In this document: positions 36,067 through 44,290 of the stretch, piece after piece
How positions within the stretch are numbered: the first letter of the stretch is position 1
How the letters are laid out: each line of letters starts with the position of its first letter
From: Pseudomonas viridiflava
GTDB taxonomy: Bacteria > Pseudomonadota > Gammaproteobacteria > Pseudomonadales > Pseudomonadaceae
Direction of reading: 5' to 3'
Assembly: GCF_900583165.1 (NCBI RefSeq)
Contig: NZ_UTKY01000038.1
Coordinates: 62,001 to 126,000, forward strand
Length of the DNA: 64,000 bases
Notes under the pieces: generated by a model
Database searches by the model: none
The model's input: only the letters and a program-made list of their open reading frames with translations
What the model was told of the DNA's origin: nothing
Made by a program: the position numbers and the translations under genes

Positions 36067-36657
36067 TCAGCTGTGGTTTTTTTCGAAGACGACCGGCCCC
36101 ATTGCCGCAATCTGCCCTTCGATCAGCGCGTCAAATGGCTTGAGCAACGCCTCGAAACACGTCGGTGCCTCCAGCGTCTGCAAGGCCTGCACAATCGCTT
36201 CGACCGTCGATAACGCACCCGGCGCCGGGGCCTTGCGCAGCCGGTAGCGCGACACAGCGCCCTCGGCCAAGGTCACCCGGGGCAACGCGGCCAGCAGCGG
36301 ATTGAGGTGCAGCATTTTTCGCGCCTTGCGCCAGGTGCCATCGGGGACCACCAACAGCAGCGGCTCATCTGACAATGCGTAGACCTGCAAAGGCTGGGCG
36401 TCATCGGCCGGAAACAACAGCCGCGCCTGATAACCGGGCGCGCTCAATAGCTTCGGCAAATCCTCAAACACCTCACCCACCACGAGATGCGCATTGTTCA
36501 ATCCGAGCGCCGCCAACCGCGCGGTATTGAGCGCATGATCGACTTCGCTCGGATGCTGCAACAGCAACACGCGGGTACGGCTGTCGAGGCTGGGGATCAG
36601 CGCGCACAGGCAGTGGGTGACGGGCCGCAGGCAACGGGAGCATTGGGGTCTGGACAT
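36067..36657 (-). CDS. tapT: tRNA-uridine aminocarboxypropyltransferase (DTW-domain protein)
   Basis: This 196-residue protein opens with RPQCSRCLRPVTHCLC (zinc-binding Cys residues) and has LLQHPSEVDHALNTARLAAL and the signature VPDGTWRKARKM in the D-T-W position, followed by RYRLRKAP. It adds the 3-amino-3-carboxypropyl group of SAM to a uridine (acp3U) in tRNA. It lies 7 bases after the stop of the upstream LysR-type gene on the same strand. Confidence 0.9.
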   Translation of the reverse strand: MSRPQCSRCLRPVTHCLCALIPSLDSRTRVLLLQHPSEVDHALNTARLAALGLNNAHLVVGEVFEDLPKLLSAPGYQARLLFPADDAQPLQVYALSDEPLLLVVPDGTWRKARKMLHLNPLLAALPRVTLAEGAVSRYRLRKAPAPGALSTVEAIVQALQTLEAPTCFEALLKPFDALIEGQIAAMGPVVFEKNHS

Positions 36658-36663
36658 GGTTTA

Positions 36664-37557
36664 TCAGGCCTGGTTGAGCTGGGTTTTGAGCAAGTCGCGA
36701 AAGGTCTGGATCAGCGGTTCGCGGCTGCGGCCACGGCGCATGATCATCGAGAACGGCGCCTGATAGCCGAAGGTCGCCGGCAGCAAGACGCGCAAGTCGC
36801 CCTTGTCGGCCCAGGCCTGGGCGTAGTGTTCGGGCAAATAGCCGATGTAGGCGCCGGACAGCACCAGAATCAACTGCGCCTCCATGCTTTCTACTGTGGC
36901 GGCGCTGTGCTTGAAGCCGTGGCGGGCCAGTTCGGCCTGGCTCCAGTAACCGCGACCGACCATGCGTTGTTGGGTGATGACTTGTTCGGGAATGCGCCGC
37001 TCGTTGAACAGCGGGTGGCGGGTGCTGCAATACAACCAGTGTTGCTCGCGGTACAGCGGCATGTAGATCAACCCGCTCATGCGGTTGGAGAACGCGCCGA
37101 TGGCCAGGTCCAGGCGGTTGTCCTGTACGCCGAGCTGCAGTTCGTAGGGGCTCATCACCGACAAATGCAGGTGCACCGCCGGGTGCTCAAGGCTGTAGGC
37201 GCCGATCACTTCGGCGAACGGCAGGGCCTTGTCGCTGACGGTGGAGTCGAGCACGCCGAGCTTCAACGTGCCACGCAGCTCGCCTTTCAACGCGGCGGCA
37301 TATTGTTCGAAACCTTCCAGTTCGCCCAGCAGGCGCAAGGTTTCCTGATGAAACAACTCGCCCTTGCTGGTGAGGCTGAACCCGCCCCGCCCGCGATGGC
37401 ACAGCACCAGGCCCAGCGCAGATTCCAGCTGGCTCATATAGGTGCTGATGGCCGAGGTGGACAGGTTGAGTTCGTGCTGGGCATTGGCGAACCCCTGGTG
37501 CCGCACGACGCTGACGAAGATGCGCAGAAGTTTCAGGTCGGGCAAGGCGCTAGCCAT
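36664..37557 (-). CDS. gbuR: LysR-family regulator divergent from gbuA (GbuR-like)
   Basis: This 297-residue protein has an N-terminal winged helix (LLRIFVSVVRHQGFANAQHE, then LNLSTSAISTYMSQLE) and a C-terminal effector domain. The ATG at 37557 has GGAG 6 bases upstream. A TTG-led extension is not used. It is divergent from guanidinobutyrase, as gbuR is in P. aeruginosa, where the regulator activates gbuA with 4-guanidinobutyrate. A dyad with T-N11-A spacing lies in the shared region. Confidence 0.82.
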   Translation of the reverse strand: MASALPDLKLLRIFVSVVRHQGFANAQHELNLSTSAISTYMSQLESALGLVLCHRGRGGFSLTSKGELFHQETLRLLGELEGFEQYAAALKGELRGTLKLGVLDSTVSDKALPFAEVIGAYSLEHPAVHLHLSVMSPYELQLGVQDNRLDLAIGAFSNRMSGLIYMPLYREQHWLYCSTRHPLFNERRIPEQVITQQRMVGRGYWSQAELARHGFKHSAATVESMEAQLILVLSGAYIGYLPEHYAQAWADKGDLRVLLPATFGYQAPFSMIMRRGRSREPLIQTFRDLLKTQLNQA

Positions 37558-37581
37558 CGGATCTCCGGATGCATACAAAAA

Positions 37582-37614
37582 CCTGTGGGAGCTGGCTTGC
37601 CTGCGCCCACATTT
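37582..37614. repeat. single degenerate REP element
   Basis: CCTGTGGGAGCTGGCTTGCC, then TGCGCCCACATTT, matches the REP outline with several changes. It lies just upstream of the LysR start. Confidence 0.6.
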
Positions 37615-37637
37615 GAACGGAGTTTACCTCAGGGATT

Positions 37638-37708
37638 AGTTTAGAAAAATCTGAACTAAGTATTTGCCCCTGCCGATTCTTTCGCCCCGGGGGATTTCGC
37701 AGAATCGG
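37638..37708 (+). promoter_or_regulatory. candidate LysR operator and leader hairpin of gbuA
   Basis: AGTTTAGA-AAAA-TCTGAACT (37638-37657) is a dyad with 7 of 8 matching positions and contains a T-N11-A motif. Downstream, CCGATTCT (37673-37680) pairs exactly with AGAATCGG (37701-37708) around a 20-base loop. Both lie between gbuR and gbuA. Confidence 0.55.
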
Positions 37709-37742
37709 CCCCTAATAAACAAAACAACGATGAGGCACTCCC

Positions 37743-38693
37743 GTGGACAAGATTTTCCACCAACCACTGGGCGGCAACGAAATGCCGCGCTTCGCCGGCA
37801 TCGCCACCATGATGCGTCTGCCCCACCTGCAAACGGCCAAGGGCCTGGACGCCGCCTTTGTCGGCGTGCCCCTGGATATCGGCACCTCACTGCGCGCCGG
37901 CACCCGCTTCGGGCCGCGTGAAATCCGCGCCGAATCGGTGATGATCCGCCCGTACAACATGGCCACCGGCGCCGCGCCGTTTGACTCACTGTCGGTCGCG
38001 GATATCGGCGACGTGGCGATCAATACCTTCAACCTGCTCGACGCCGTGCGCATCATCGAAGAAGCCTACGACGAGATCCTCGAACATGACGTAATCCCTA
38101 TGACCCTGGGCGGCGACCACACCATCACGCTGCCAATCCTGCGGGCGATCCACAAGAAACACGGCAAGGTCGGCCTGGTGCACATCGATGCCCACGCTGA
38201 TGTGAACGACCATATGTTCGGCGAGAAAATCGCCCATGGCACCACCTTCCGCCGCGCCGTGGAAGAAGGCTTGCTGGACTGCGACCGTGTAGTACAGATC
38301 GGCCTGCGCGCCCAAGGCTACACCGCCGAAGACTTCAACTGGAGCCGTAAACAGGGCTTTCGTGTGGTTCAGGCCGAAGAATGCTGGCACCACTCCCTCG
38401 CGCCGTTGATGGCCGAAGTACGTGAAAAAGTCGGCGGCGGCCCGGTGTACCTGAGCTTTGACATCGACGGTATCGACCCAGCCTGGGCACCGGGTACCGG
38501 CACTCCGGAAATCGGCGGGCTCACCACTATTCAGGCGATTGAGATCATCCGTGGCTGCCAAGGCCTCGATCTCGTGGGTTGTGACCTGGTAGAAGTGTCG
38601 CCGCCCTACGACACCACCGGTAACACCTCGTTGCTGGGCGCCAACCTGCTGTACGAAATGCTCTGCGTATTGCCGGGCGTGGCGCACCGTTGA
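37743..38693 (+). CDS. gbuA: guanidinobutyrase (ureohydrolase, agmatinase superfamily)
   Basis: This 316-residue Mn-dependent ureohydrolase starts at a GTG (MDKIFHQPLGGNEMPRF). The metal motifs are TLGGDHTITLP, HIDAHADVNDH and YLSFDIDGIDPAWAPGTG. From memory its sequence is very close to P. aeruginosa GbuA, which splits 4-guanidinobutyrate into 4-aminobutyrate and urea, rather than to SpeB agmatinase. It is divergent from a LysR gene and followed by a coupled NTF2-like protein and two permeases that may import guanidino compounds. Confidence 0.9.
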   Translation: MDKIFHQPLGGNEMPRFAGIATMMRLPHLQTAKGLDAAFVGVPLDIGTSLRAGTRFGPREIRAESVMIRPYNMATGAAPFDSLSVADIGDVAINTFNLLDAVRIIEEAYDEILEHDVIPMTLGGDHTITLPILRAIHKKHGKVGLVHIDAHADVNDHMFGEKIAHGTTFRRAVEEGLLDCDRVVQIGLRAQGYTAEDFNWSRKQGFRVVQAEECWHHSLAPLMAEVREKVGGGPVYLSFDIDGIDPAWAPGTGTPEIGGLTTIQAIEIIRGCQGLDLVGCDLVEVSPPYDTTGNTSLLGANLLYEMLCVLPGVAHR

Positions 38694-39115
38694 TGAGCAC
38701 GCAAGCAGTCCTGGACGCCGCGGCCGAGCTGGTCTCGGCCTTCGCCCGCAATGACCGCGCCGCCTACTTCGGCGCGTTCACGGCCGACGCCAGCTTTGTG
38801 TTCTACACCCTCCCCCAGCCGCTGCTTAGTCGCGATGCCTACCAGGCCGTGTGGGACAGCTGGCGTGCGGACGAGGGTTTCGAGGTGCTGTCGTGCACCT
38901 CAAGCAATGCCTTTGTCAGCCTGCAAGGTGACGTGGCCATTTTTGTGCATGACGTGGCCACCGAGCTGCGCATGCAAGGGGAGCAATTTTTTAGCCAGGA
39001 GCGCGAGACCATTGTCTTTAAACGGCAAGGGTCTGGCACACAACAAAAACAAGGCCTGTGGCTGGCCTGTCACGAACATTTGTCCGCAATGCCGGAAGGG
39101 CTGCCGCCCCCTTAG
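38693..39115 (+). CDS. SnoaL/NTF2-like fold protein of unknown function
   Basis: This 140-residue protein has its ATG sharing one base with the gbuA stop (TGATG). The fold signature includes ELVSAFARNDRAAYFGAFTA, ASFVFYTLPQPLLSRDAYQ and VWDSWRAD, then EQFFSQERETIVFKR, a cone-shaped NTF2-like scaffold as in YybH/AtzH proteins. Coupling to gbuA suggests a helper in guanidino-compound catabolism. Activity is not shown. Confidence 0.78.
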   Translation: MSTQAVLDAAAELVSAFARNDRAAYFGAFTADASFVFYTLPQPLLSRDAYQAVWDSWRADEGFEVLSCTSSNAFVSLQGDVAIFVHDVATELRMQGEQFFSQERETIVFKRQGSGTQQKQGLWLACHEHLSAMPEGLPPP

Positions 39116-39136
39116 CCAATGTGATCGGAGCTGATC

Positions 39137-40645
39137 ATGAATAATAAAAACAACGATAAAAGTATTCGAACGATAGAAACCAACGGGGTTGAACAGATCC
39201 CGGACCACGAACGCACCGCTGGCCCCAAGGATCTGTTCCGCCTGATCTTCGGCGGCGCCAACACTTTTGCCACCGCCGTGCTGGGTTCATTCCCGGTGCT
39301 GTTTGGCTTGTCGTTCCAGGCCGGTGCCTGGGCGATTGTGCTGGGCGTGCTGGTGGGCGCGCTGATCCTGGCGCCCATGGGGCTGTTCGGGCCCATCAAT
39401 GGCACCAACAACGCGGTGTCTTCCGGTGCGCACTTTGGTGTGCACGGGCGGATCGTCGGCTCGTTTCTGTCGCTGCTGACGGCCATTGCCTTCTTCTCAC
39501 TGTCAGTGTGGAGTTCAGGCGATGCGCTGGTGGGCGGTGCGAAACGCCTGATCGGCCTGCCGGAAACCGACCTGAGCCTGGGCCTGGCCTACGGTGTATT
39601 CGCGATGCTGGTGCTGACCGTGTGCATCTACGGCTTTCGCTTCATGTTGTGGGTCAACCGCATCGCGGTATGGGCGGCGAGCGTGCTGTTTTTGCTGGGG
39701 ATCTTCGCCTTTGCGCCAGCCTTTGACAGCCATTTTGCCGGCACCGTAGCTCTAGGCCAGACCGGCTTCTGGGCCGCGTTTATCGGCGCTGCACTGGTAG
39801 CCATGAGCAATCCGATTTCTTTCGGGGCATTTCTAGGGGACTGGTCGCGCTACATTCCGCGTGAGACGCCGAAAATACGCATCATGCTGGCGGTGATCCT
39901 GGCGCAAATCGCTACGTTGATCCCGTTCTTGTTTGGCCTGGCCACCGCGACCATCGTGGCGATCAAGGCTCCAGACTATATCGCGGCCAACAACTACGTC
40001 GGTGGTTTGCTGGCGGTGGCACCGACGTGGTTTTTCTTGCCGGTGTGCCTGATTGCGGTGATTGGCGGCATGTCTACGGGCACTACTTCGCTGTATGGCA
40101 CGGGGTTGGACATGTCCAGTGTGTTCCCGCGCCTGCTGTCGCGGGTCAAGGCGACGTTGCTGATAGGGGTGATGTCGATTGCCTTCATCTTTATCGGACG
40201 TTTCGCCGCCAACCTGGTGCAAAGCGTATCGACCTTTGCCGTGCTGATCATCACCTGCACCACGCCGTGGATGGTGATGATGATCATCGGGTTGATCGTA
40301 CGTCGCGGTTTCTATTGCCCAGATGACCTGCAGGTGTTTACCCGCGGTGAAACCGGTGGCCGCTACTGGTTCAGCCATGGCTGGAACTGGCGCGGATTGG
40401 GGGCGTGGATACCGAGCGCATTGGTGGGGCTGTGTTTCGTTAACTTGCCGGGACAGTTCGTTGGGCCGTTGGGCAATTTGGCCGATGGCATTGATATCAG
40501 CCTGCCCGTTACGTTGGGGTTGGCATCGGTGGTTTATCTGACCTTGCTTCGCATTTTTCCTGAGCCGGCTGCGGTGTATGGGCCAGCGGGAGCAAGCTCC
40601 CTCGCCACAGGACACTCACTCAACACAGCCCACTCCCCTACCTAA
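39137..40645 (+). CDS. NCS1-family permease (cytosine/purine/allantoin type) with a REP-encoded tail
   Basis: This 502-residue protein has twelve membrane segments and the NCS1 patterns FRLIFGGANTFATAVLGSFP and ISFGAFLGDWSRYIPRETP. After the last helix (SVVYLTLLRIFPEPAAVYG) the reading frame runs through a REP palindrome, giving AGASSLATG before the stop, so its tail is not a family feature. The substrate is unknown. Its place between gbuA and a second permease points to a guanidino or purine-derived compound. Confidence 0.85.
   Translation: MNNKNNDKSIRTIETNGVEQIPDHERTAGPKDLFRLIFGGANTFATAVLGSFPVLFGLSFQAGAWAIVLGVLVGALILAPMGLFGPINGTNNAVSSGAHFGVHGRIVGSFLSLLTAIAFFSLSVWSSGDALVGGAKRLIGLPETDLSLGLAYGVFAMLVLTVCIYGFRFMLWVNRIAVWAASVLFLLGIFAFAPAFDSHFAGTVALGQTGFWAAFIGAALVAMSNPISFGAFLGDWSRYIPRETPKIRIMLAVILAQIATLIPFLFGLATATIVAIKAPDYIAANNYVGGLLAVAPTWFFLPVCLIAVIGGMSTGTTSLYGTGLDMSSVFPRLLSRVKATLLIGVMSIAFIFIGRFAANLVQSVSTFAVLIITCTTPWMVMMIIGLIVRRGFYCPDDLQVFTRGETGGRYWFSHGWNWRGLGAWIPSALVGLCFVNLPGQFVGPLGNLADGIDISLPVTLGLASVVYLTLLRIFPEPAAVYGPAGASSLATGHSLNTAHSPT
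40581..40611. repeat. REP palindrome inside the NCS1 permease 3' end
   Basis: GCGGGAGCAAGCTCCCTCGC (40586-40605) is a REP core lying wholly in the permease frame. Confidence 0.75.
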
Positions 40646-40669
40646 AAAAATAATCGGAGAACCGCCGTC

Positions 40670-42052
40670 ATGGCTTTGGATCTATTCGTCGTACTCATCT
40701 ACGCCGCCGGCATGCTCGTGCTCGGCTATTACGGCATGCGCCGCGCCAAGACCCACGAAGACTATTTGGTGGCCGGCCGTAACCTGGGCCCGTCGCTGTA
40801 CATGGGGACCATGGCCGCCACGGTCTTGGGCGGCGCGTCCACCGTCGGCACCGTGCGCTTGGGTTATGTGCATGGCATCTCCGGCTTCTGGCTATGCGCC
40901 GCGCTGGGGGCCGGAATCATCGCGCTGAACCTGTTCCTGGCCAAGCCGCTGCTCAAGTTGAAAATTTTCACCGTCACCCAGGTTCTGGAAAAACGCTACA
41001 ACCCCATGGCGCGCCAGGCCAGCGCGGTGATCATGCTGGCCTATGCGCTGATGATCGGCGTGACTTCGATCCTGGCCATCGGCACCGTGCTGCAAGTGCT
41101 GTTTGGCCTGCCGTTCTGGATCTCGGTACTGCTGGGCGGTGGCGTGGTAGTGGTGTACTCGACCATCGGTGGCATGTGGTCGCTGACTCTTACCGACATC
41201 GTGCAGTTCGTGATCAAGACCGTGGGCCTGATGTTTATCCTGCTGCCGATCTGCCTTTATCGCGTTGGGGGTTGGGACGAACTGGTGGCCAAGCTGCCGG
41301 CGTCGAGCTTCAGCTTCACCGCGATTGGCTGGGACACGATCATCACCTACTTCATGATCTACTTCTTCGGCATCCTGATCGGCCAGGACATCTGGCAACG
41401 GGTGTTCACCGCCCGTGACGAAAAAGTCGCCCAGTACGCCGGCACCTTCGCAGGCTTCTATTGCATCCTTTACGGGCTGGCCTGTGCGCTGATTGGCATG
41501 GCGGCCCATGTGCTGCTTCCGGACCTGGACAACGTCAACAATGCATTCGCCGCCATCGTCAAAGCCTCGCTGCCGGACGGTATTCGTGGGCTGGTGATCG
41601 CCGCTGCACTGGCCGCGATGATGTCTACCGCCAGCGCCGGTTTGCTGGCGGCTTCCACCGTGCTGACCGAAGACCTGTTGCCGCGTTTGCGTGGCGGTAA
41701 ACAGTCGAGCCTGGCGATCAACCGCCTGTTCACAATGCTGACGGGTATTGCCGTGCTGGGGATCGCGCTGGTGGTGAACGATGTGATCAGTGCATTGACC
41801 CTGGCCTATAACCTGTTGGTGGGCGGCATGTTGATCCCGCTGATGGGCGCGATCTTCTGGAAGCGCGCTACGACCTCCGGAGCGATTGCGTCCATGACCC
41901 TGGGCTTTGTGACCGCGCTGGTGTTTATGTTCAAGGACGGGTTGGATGCAAATACCCCGATCTACTACAGCCTGGCGGTGGGGTTGGTGAGTTTTGTGGT
42001 CGTGAGTTTGTTGTCGCGCAAGCCGGAGGCGGTAGCCGCTCGGACGGCTTGA
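40670..42052 (+). CDS. sodium:solute symporter (SSS family)
   Basis: This 460-residue protein has about thirteen membrane helices and SSS landmarks: MLVLGYYGMRRAKTHEDYLV, then GRNLGPSLYMGTMAATVLGG, and LAAMMSTASAGLLAASTVLT near the end. Family members import proline, pantothenate, urea and related solutes with Na+. With gbuA next to it, a guanidino or amino compound is a reasonable guess. A strong terminator follows, so gbuA through this gene may be one operon. Confidence 0.86.
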   Translation: MALDLFVVLIYAAGMLVLGYYGMRRAKTHEDYLVAGRNLGPSLYMGTMAATVLGGASTVGTVRLGYVHGISGFWLCAALGAGIIALNLFLAKPLLKLKIFTVTQVLEKRYNPMARQASAVIMLAYALMIGVTSILAIGTVLQVLFGLPFWISVLLGGGVVVVYSTIGGMWSLTLTDIVQFVIKTVGLMFILLPICLYRVGGWDELVAKLPASSFSFTAIGWDTIITYFMIYFFGILIGQDIWQRVFTARDEKVAQYAGTFAGFYCILYGLACALIGMAAHVLLPDLDNVNNAFAAIVKASLPDGIRGLVIAAALAAMMSTASAGLLAASTVLTEDLLPRLRGGKQSSLAINRLFTMLTGIAVLGIALVVNDVISALTLAYNLLVGGMLIPLMGAIFWKRATTSGAIASMTLGFVTALVFMFKDGLDANTPIYYSLAVGLVSFVVVSLLSRKPEAVAARTA

Positions 42053-42083
42053 GGTGTTCTAGGATGTAGAGCGGTTTCTTCAG

Positions 42084-42118
42084 CGGGCGCGACGTCGGAT
42101 GTCGCGCCCGTTTTTTTT
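42084..42118 (+). terminator. rho-independent terminator of the gbu operon
   Basis: CGGGCGCGAC pairs with GTCGCGCCCG (10 bp, loop GTCGGAT), then eight T residues. The stop codon of the convergent gene at 42117 lies inside the T-run. Confidence 0.92.
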
Positions 42119-43625
42119 ATCGTTCGACATACGGGCGTCGGTTTGCCTCAAGGATTTCCTGAACCACAGAGGCCCACACCAAAGCCTCTGATGTGCCCCC
42201 GGCGGCTACCTGATGAGATGCAGCGCAATACACTATCGAAACGCCCCCCTGTTCCCCCGTCGCAGTGACAACAATCTGTTCTCTGCTCAGCTCAGCAATG
42301 TTGGTCTGACTTAGTTGCTCAGGCAGAAACTCAACGCCAGAGCATTGCAAAAGCATTTTTATCTGAGCCACGAGGGGAACTCGCTCCATCTCGTAGCCAG
42401 CCTCCTGATGAAAGGGGCCCAGTGATGGATTGTCCACCAAGAACTTTTCAAACAGCTCGATACCTGCCCGATGACACTCAACCGTCAAAGCCTGGTTTGC
42501 GAGAAGCAGAGGATTGGCGCCGTCACCTTCCTGATTGCCTCCATAGACCGTGACCTGGTAAGTCGCCAAACGGAGCATCACTGCTTGCAGCAAGCCATTG
42601 ATACCTCTACCAATGATCGATACACGCTGAGCACCGGCATCTAACGGCTGCGAGGGGATTGTCAGTGATTGTGAAAGTTTGCGTCTGACAAGGCCTTGCA
42701 AAGCCATCAAGCTCAGTTCGATCGCGACCGCACAGTCAAGGTCGCACTGACAGGCTTCGGTGGTTGCCGCCTGGGTCGTCAACGTTGCCGGGTTGCACCA
42801 TCTCGAGACGCAGCAGCCAAGTGATTGTGCGCGCATTCGAAACGCATCCAGTGTTGCAGGCCCGTAATCCAGTACAAGCTGGATACCTTCCGACGTCGCC
42901 AGCACCTGCAATGCGTCATCACTGAATACATCCGGCTTGGCGACACACACCAGGCGAGCCTGCCTGTGCAGGCAGTGAATAAGGGCCGGATCAATGCAAT
43001 GGGTGGTGTCATCATTCAAGGATAAGCAGATGGCGACAGCTCGAGCCCCCTCCATCGCCTCCCGCCAACCCGTAACGAATTGCACGCTATTGTCAGAACC
43101 CGATGCTCGACCCTGCCGCACCAACACCTTGATCCGAGCACCCGGCTCTCGATCAAGCAACAACTTGACCAGCTCTTTACCCACATTGCCATAGCCCAGC
43201 ACACACACATCACGGGGTATGGAGCCATCGGCCTGGGTCAACCAGCGTGCAATATAAGCAGCGACGTGCGGCGCGTTGACCCCAGGCGTATTGATCACTC
43301 GAATGTCGTTGGATTGGCAAAGGTCCACCCGCACCTTATCCAGACTTCTTCCCCGACGGATCAAGTGCAGTTCTGCGAACGGGTGGGACATACGCCACTG
43401 ACCAATGACATCTGCATCGATGATTTGATCACCAACAATGATCACCGATGGACGCAGGAGTGCGAGTTGTAGAAGCAGGGCTTGCTTGGTCAAGTTCGAG
43501 GGAAGAAACACCACATTGCTGGGTGCATCGGTCTTCCAGCGTTTCGACACAGGTGCGATATGCAAGACAGTTTCGGTCGTGGCAATCAGTGACGCGGCGA
43601 CTGGCGGAGCGCTTGAAAGCGTCAT
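42117..43625 (-). CDS. fused dehydrogenase-like/FAD-like two-Rossmann protein of unknown function
   Basis: This 502-residue protein has two nucleotide-binding halves. Residues 60-300 resemble a D-isomer 2-hydroxyacid dehydrogenase: INTPGVNAPHVAAYI, then VCVLGYGNVGKELVKLLLD. The usual active-site residues look lost: the Arg of the T-A-R-G motif is Lys (VAKPD, about 229-231) and the Pro-His pair is Pro-Ala (CNPAT, about 277-281). Residues 330-470 resemble the start of an FAD-dependent oxidoreductase (VSIIGRGINGLLQAVMLRL), but the substrate and C-terminal FAD parts are missing. I know no characterised protein of this design. It is alone on its strand, and its less GC-rich codon use differs from neighbours. 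Confidence 0.6.
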   Translation of the reverse strand: MTLSSAPPVAASLIATTETVLHIAPVSKRWKTDAPSNVVFLPSNLTKQALLLQLALLRPSVIIVGDQIIDADVIGQWRMSHPFAELHLIRRGRSLDKVRVDLCQSNDIRVINTPGVNAPHVAAYIARWLTQADGSIPRDVCVLGYGNVGKELVKLLLDREPGARIKVLVRQGRASGSDNSVQFVTGWREAMEGARAVAICLSLNDDTTHCIDPALIHCLHRQARLVCVAKPDVFSDDALQVLATSEGIQLVLDYGPATLDAFRMRAQSLGCCVSRWCNPATLTTQAATTEACQCDLDCAVAIELSLMALQGLVRRKLSQSLTIPSQPLDAGAQRVSIIGRGINGLLQAVMLRLATYQVTVYGGNQEGDGANPLLLANQALTVECHRAGIELFEKFLVDNPSLGPFHQEAGYEMERVPLVAQIKMLLQCSGVEFLPEQLSQTNIAELSREQIVVTATGEQGGVSIVYCAASHQVAAGGTSEALVWASVVQEILEANRRPYVER

Positions 43626-44024
43626 GGCGGGGTCTCCATCGAGAGTGGCTTACCGATGGCCACTATCGAAATGCGTCAACGTGCTGTTCGATGACAACGG
43701 CCGTAACTTGCTGATGGAGATGAACCTACCCTTATCTTAAAAACCAAATAAGCCAGCCGGTTCTGATAAGCAGGTAGTTCGATTCCTACACGTAAATGTC
43801 AAAGGGCTGACCGGGGGGAGGGTGTGATCAATCGCTGGATAGGGAGCAATCACGTCAGCGGGTGCGATGTCGGACGGCCTGCCCTCCACTTTTGCCAGGA
43901 ATAAAACCAATGTGGGAGCGGGCTTGCTCGCGAAGGTGGTGTGTCAGCCAACTATTCATCGACTGACACACTGCCTTCGCGAGCGAGCCCGCTCCCACAT
44001 TTAAATTCGGCTTCGACCCGGCGA
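43626..44024. other. intergenic region with a tRNA-like scrap and a REPIN, no gene
   Basis: The 399 bases contain no convincing gene. A CTGATAAG...AGTTCGATTCCTAC stretch at 43763-43789 resembles tRNA anticodon- and T-arm pieces but lacks a complete tRNA. A REPIN occupies 43909-44002. The promoter of the upstream fusion gene should lie just above 43625. Confidence 0.45.
43909..44002. repeat. REPIN of the GCGGGCTTGCTCGCGA subtype
   Basis: Convergent halves TGTGGGAGCGGGCTTGCTCG and CGAGCGAGCCCGCTCCCACA enclose GTGTGTCAG and CTGACACAC arms. It differs in core sequence from the GGGGGCTTGCCCCC subtype elsewhere in the window. Confidence 0.88.
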
Positions 44025-44147
44025 TTATCTGCGACGTGGCCGACGCTGCTCGTCATCTGTGCGAATCGGCACCGGTTGCATCGGCGGCTCGATCAAGCCC
44101 AATGCAACACCGAGGTCGTGGAGCCAGTTTTGAATTTTCTCTTTCAT
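44025..44147 (-). CDS. PA1414-type 40-residue protein
   Basis: The 40 residues are MKEKIQNWLHDLGVALGLIE followed by PPMQPVPIRT and an Arg-rich end (QRRPRRR). GGGGG lies 8 bases before the ATG. It looks like the small PA1414 protein of P. aeruginosa, and its place between a gbu-type cluster and a LysR gene fits the PA1413-PA1421 order. In P. aeruginosa this locus also gives the oxygen-responsive sRNA SicX. The family call is from memory and the regulatory role here is inference. Confidence 0.6.
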   Translation of the reverse strand: MKEKIQNWLHDLGVALGLIEPPMQPVPIRTDDEQRRPRRR

Positions 44148-44290
44148 GGTTTGCCCCCTTTGAGGGTAATGCTGGTTGGCGCAAGCTTTGTCGCCGCTTC
44201 CTACATCGATAGTAGCCCTAAGTCCTACGTAATGCTTGGACGAAACCACAACGAACTATTACTGAATTGATTCAAATCCTGACGGATCGT

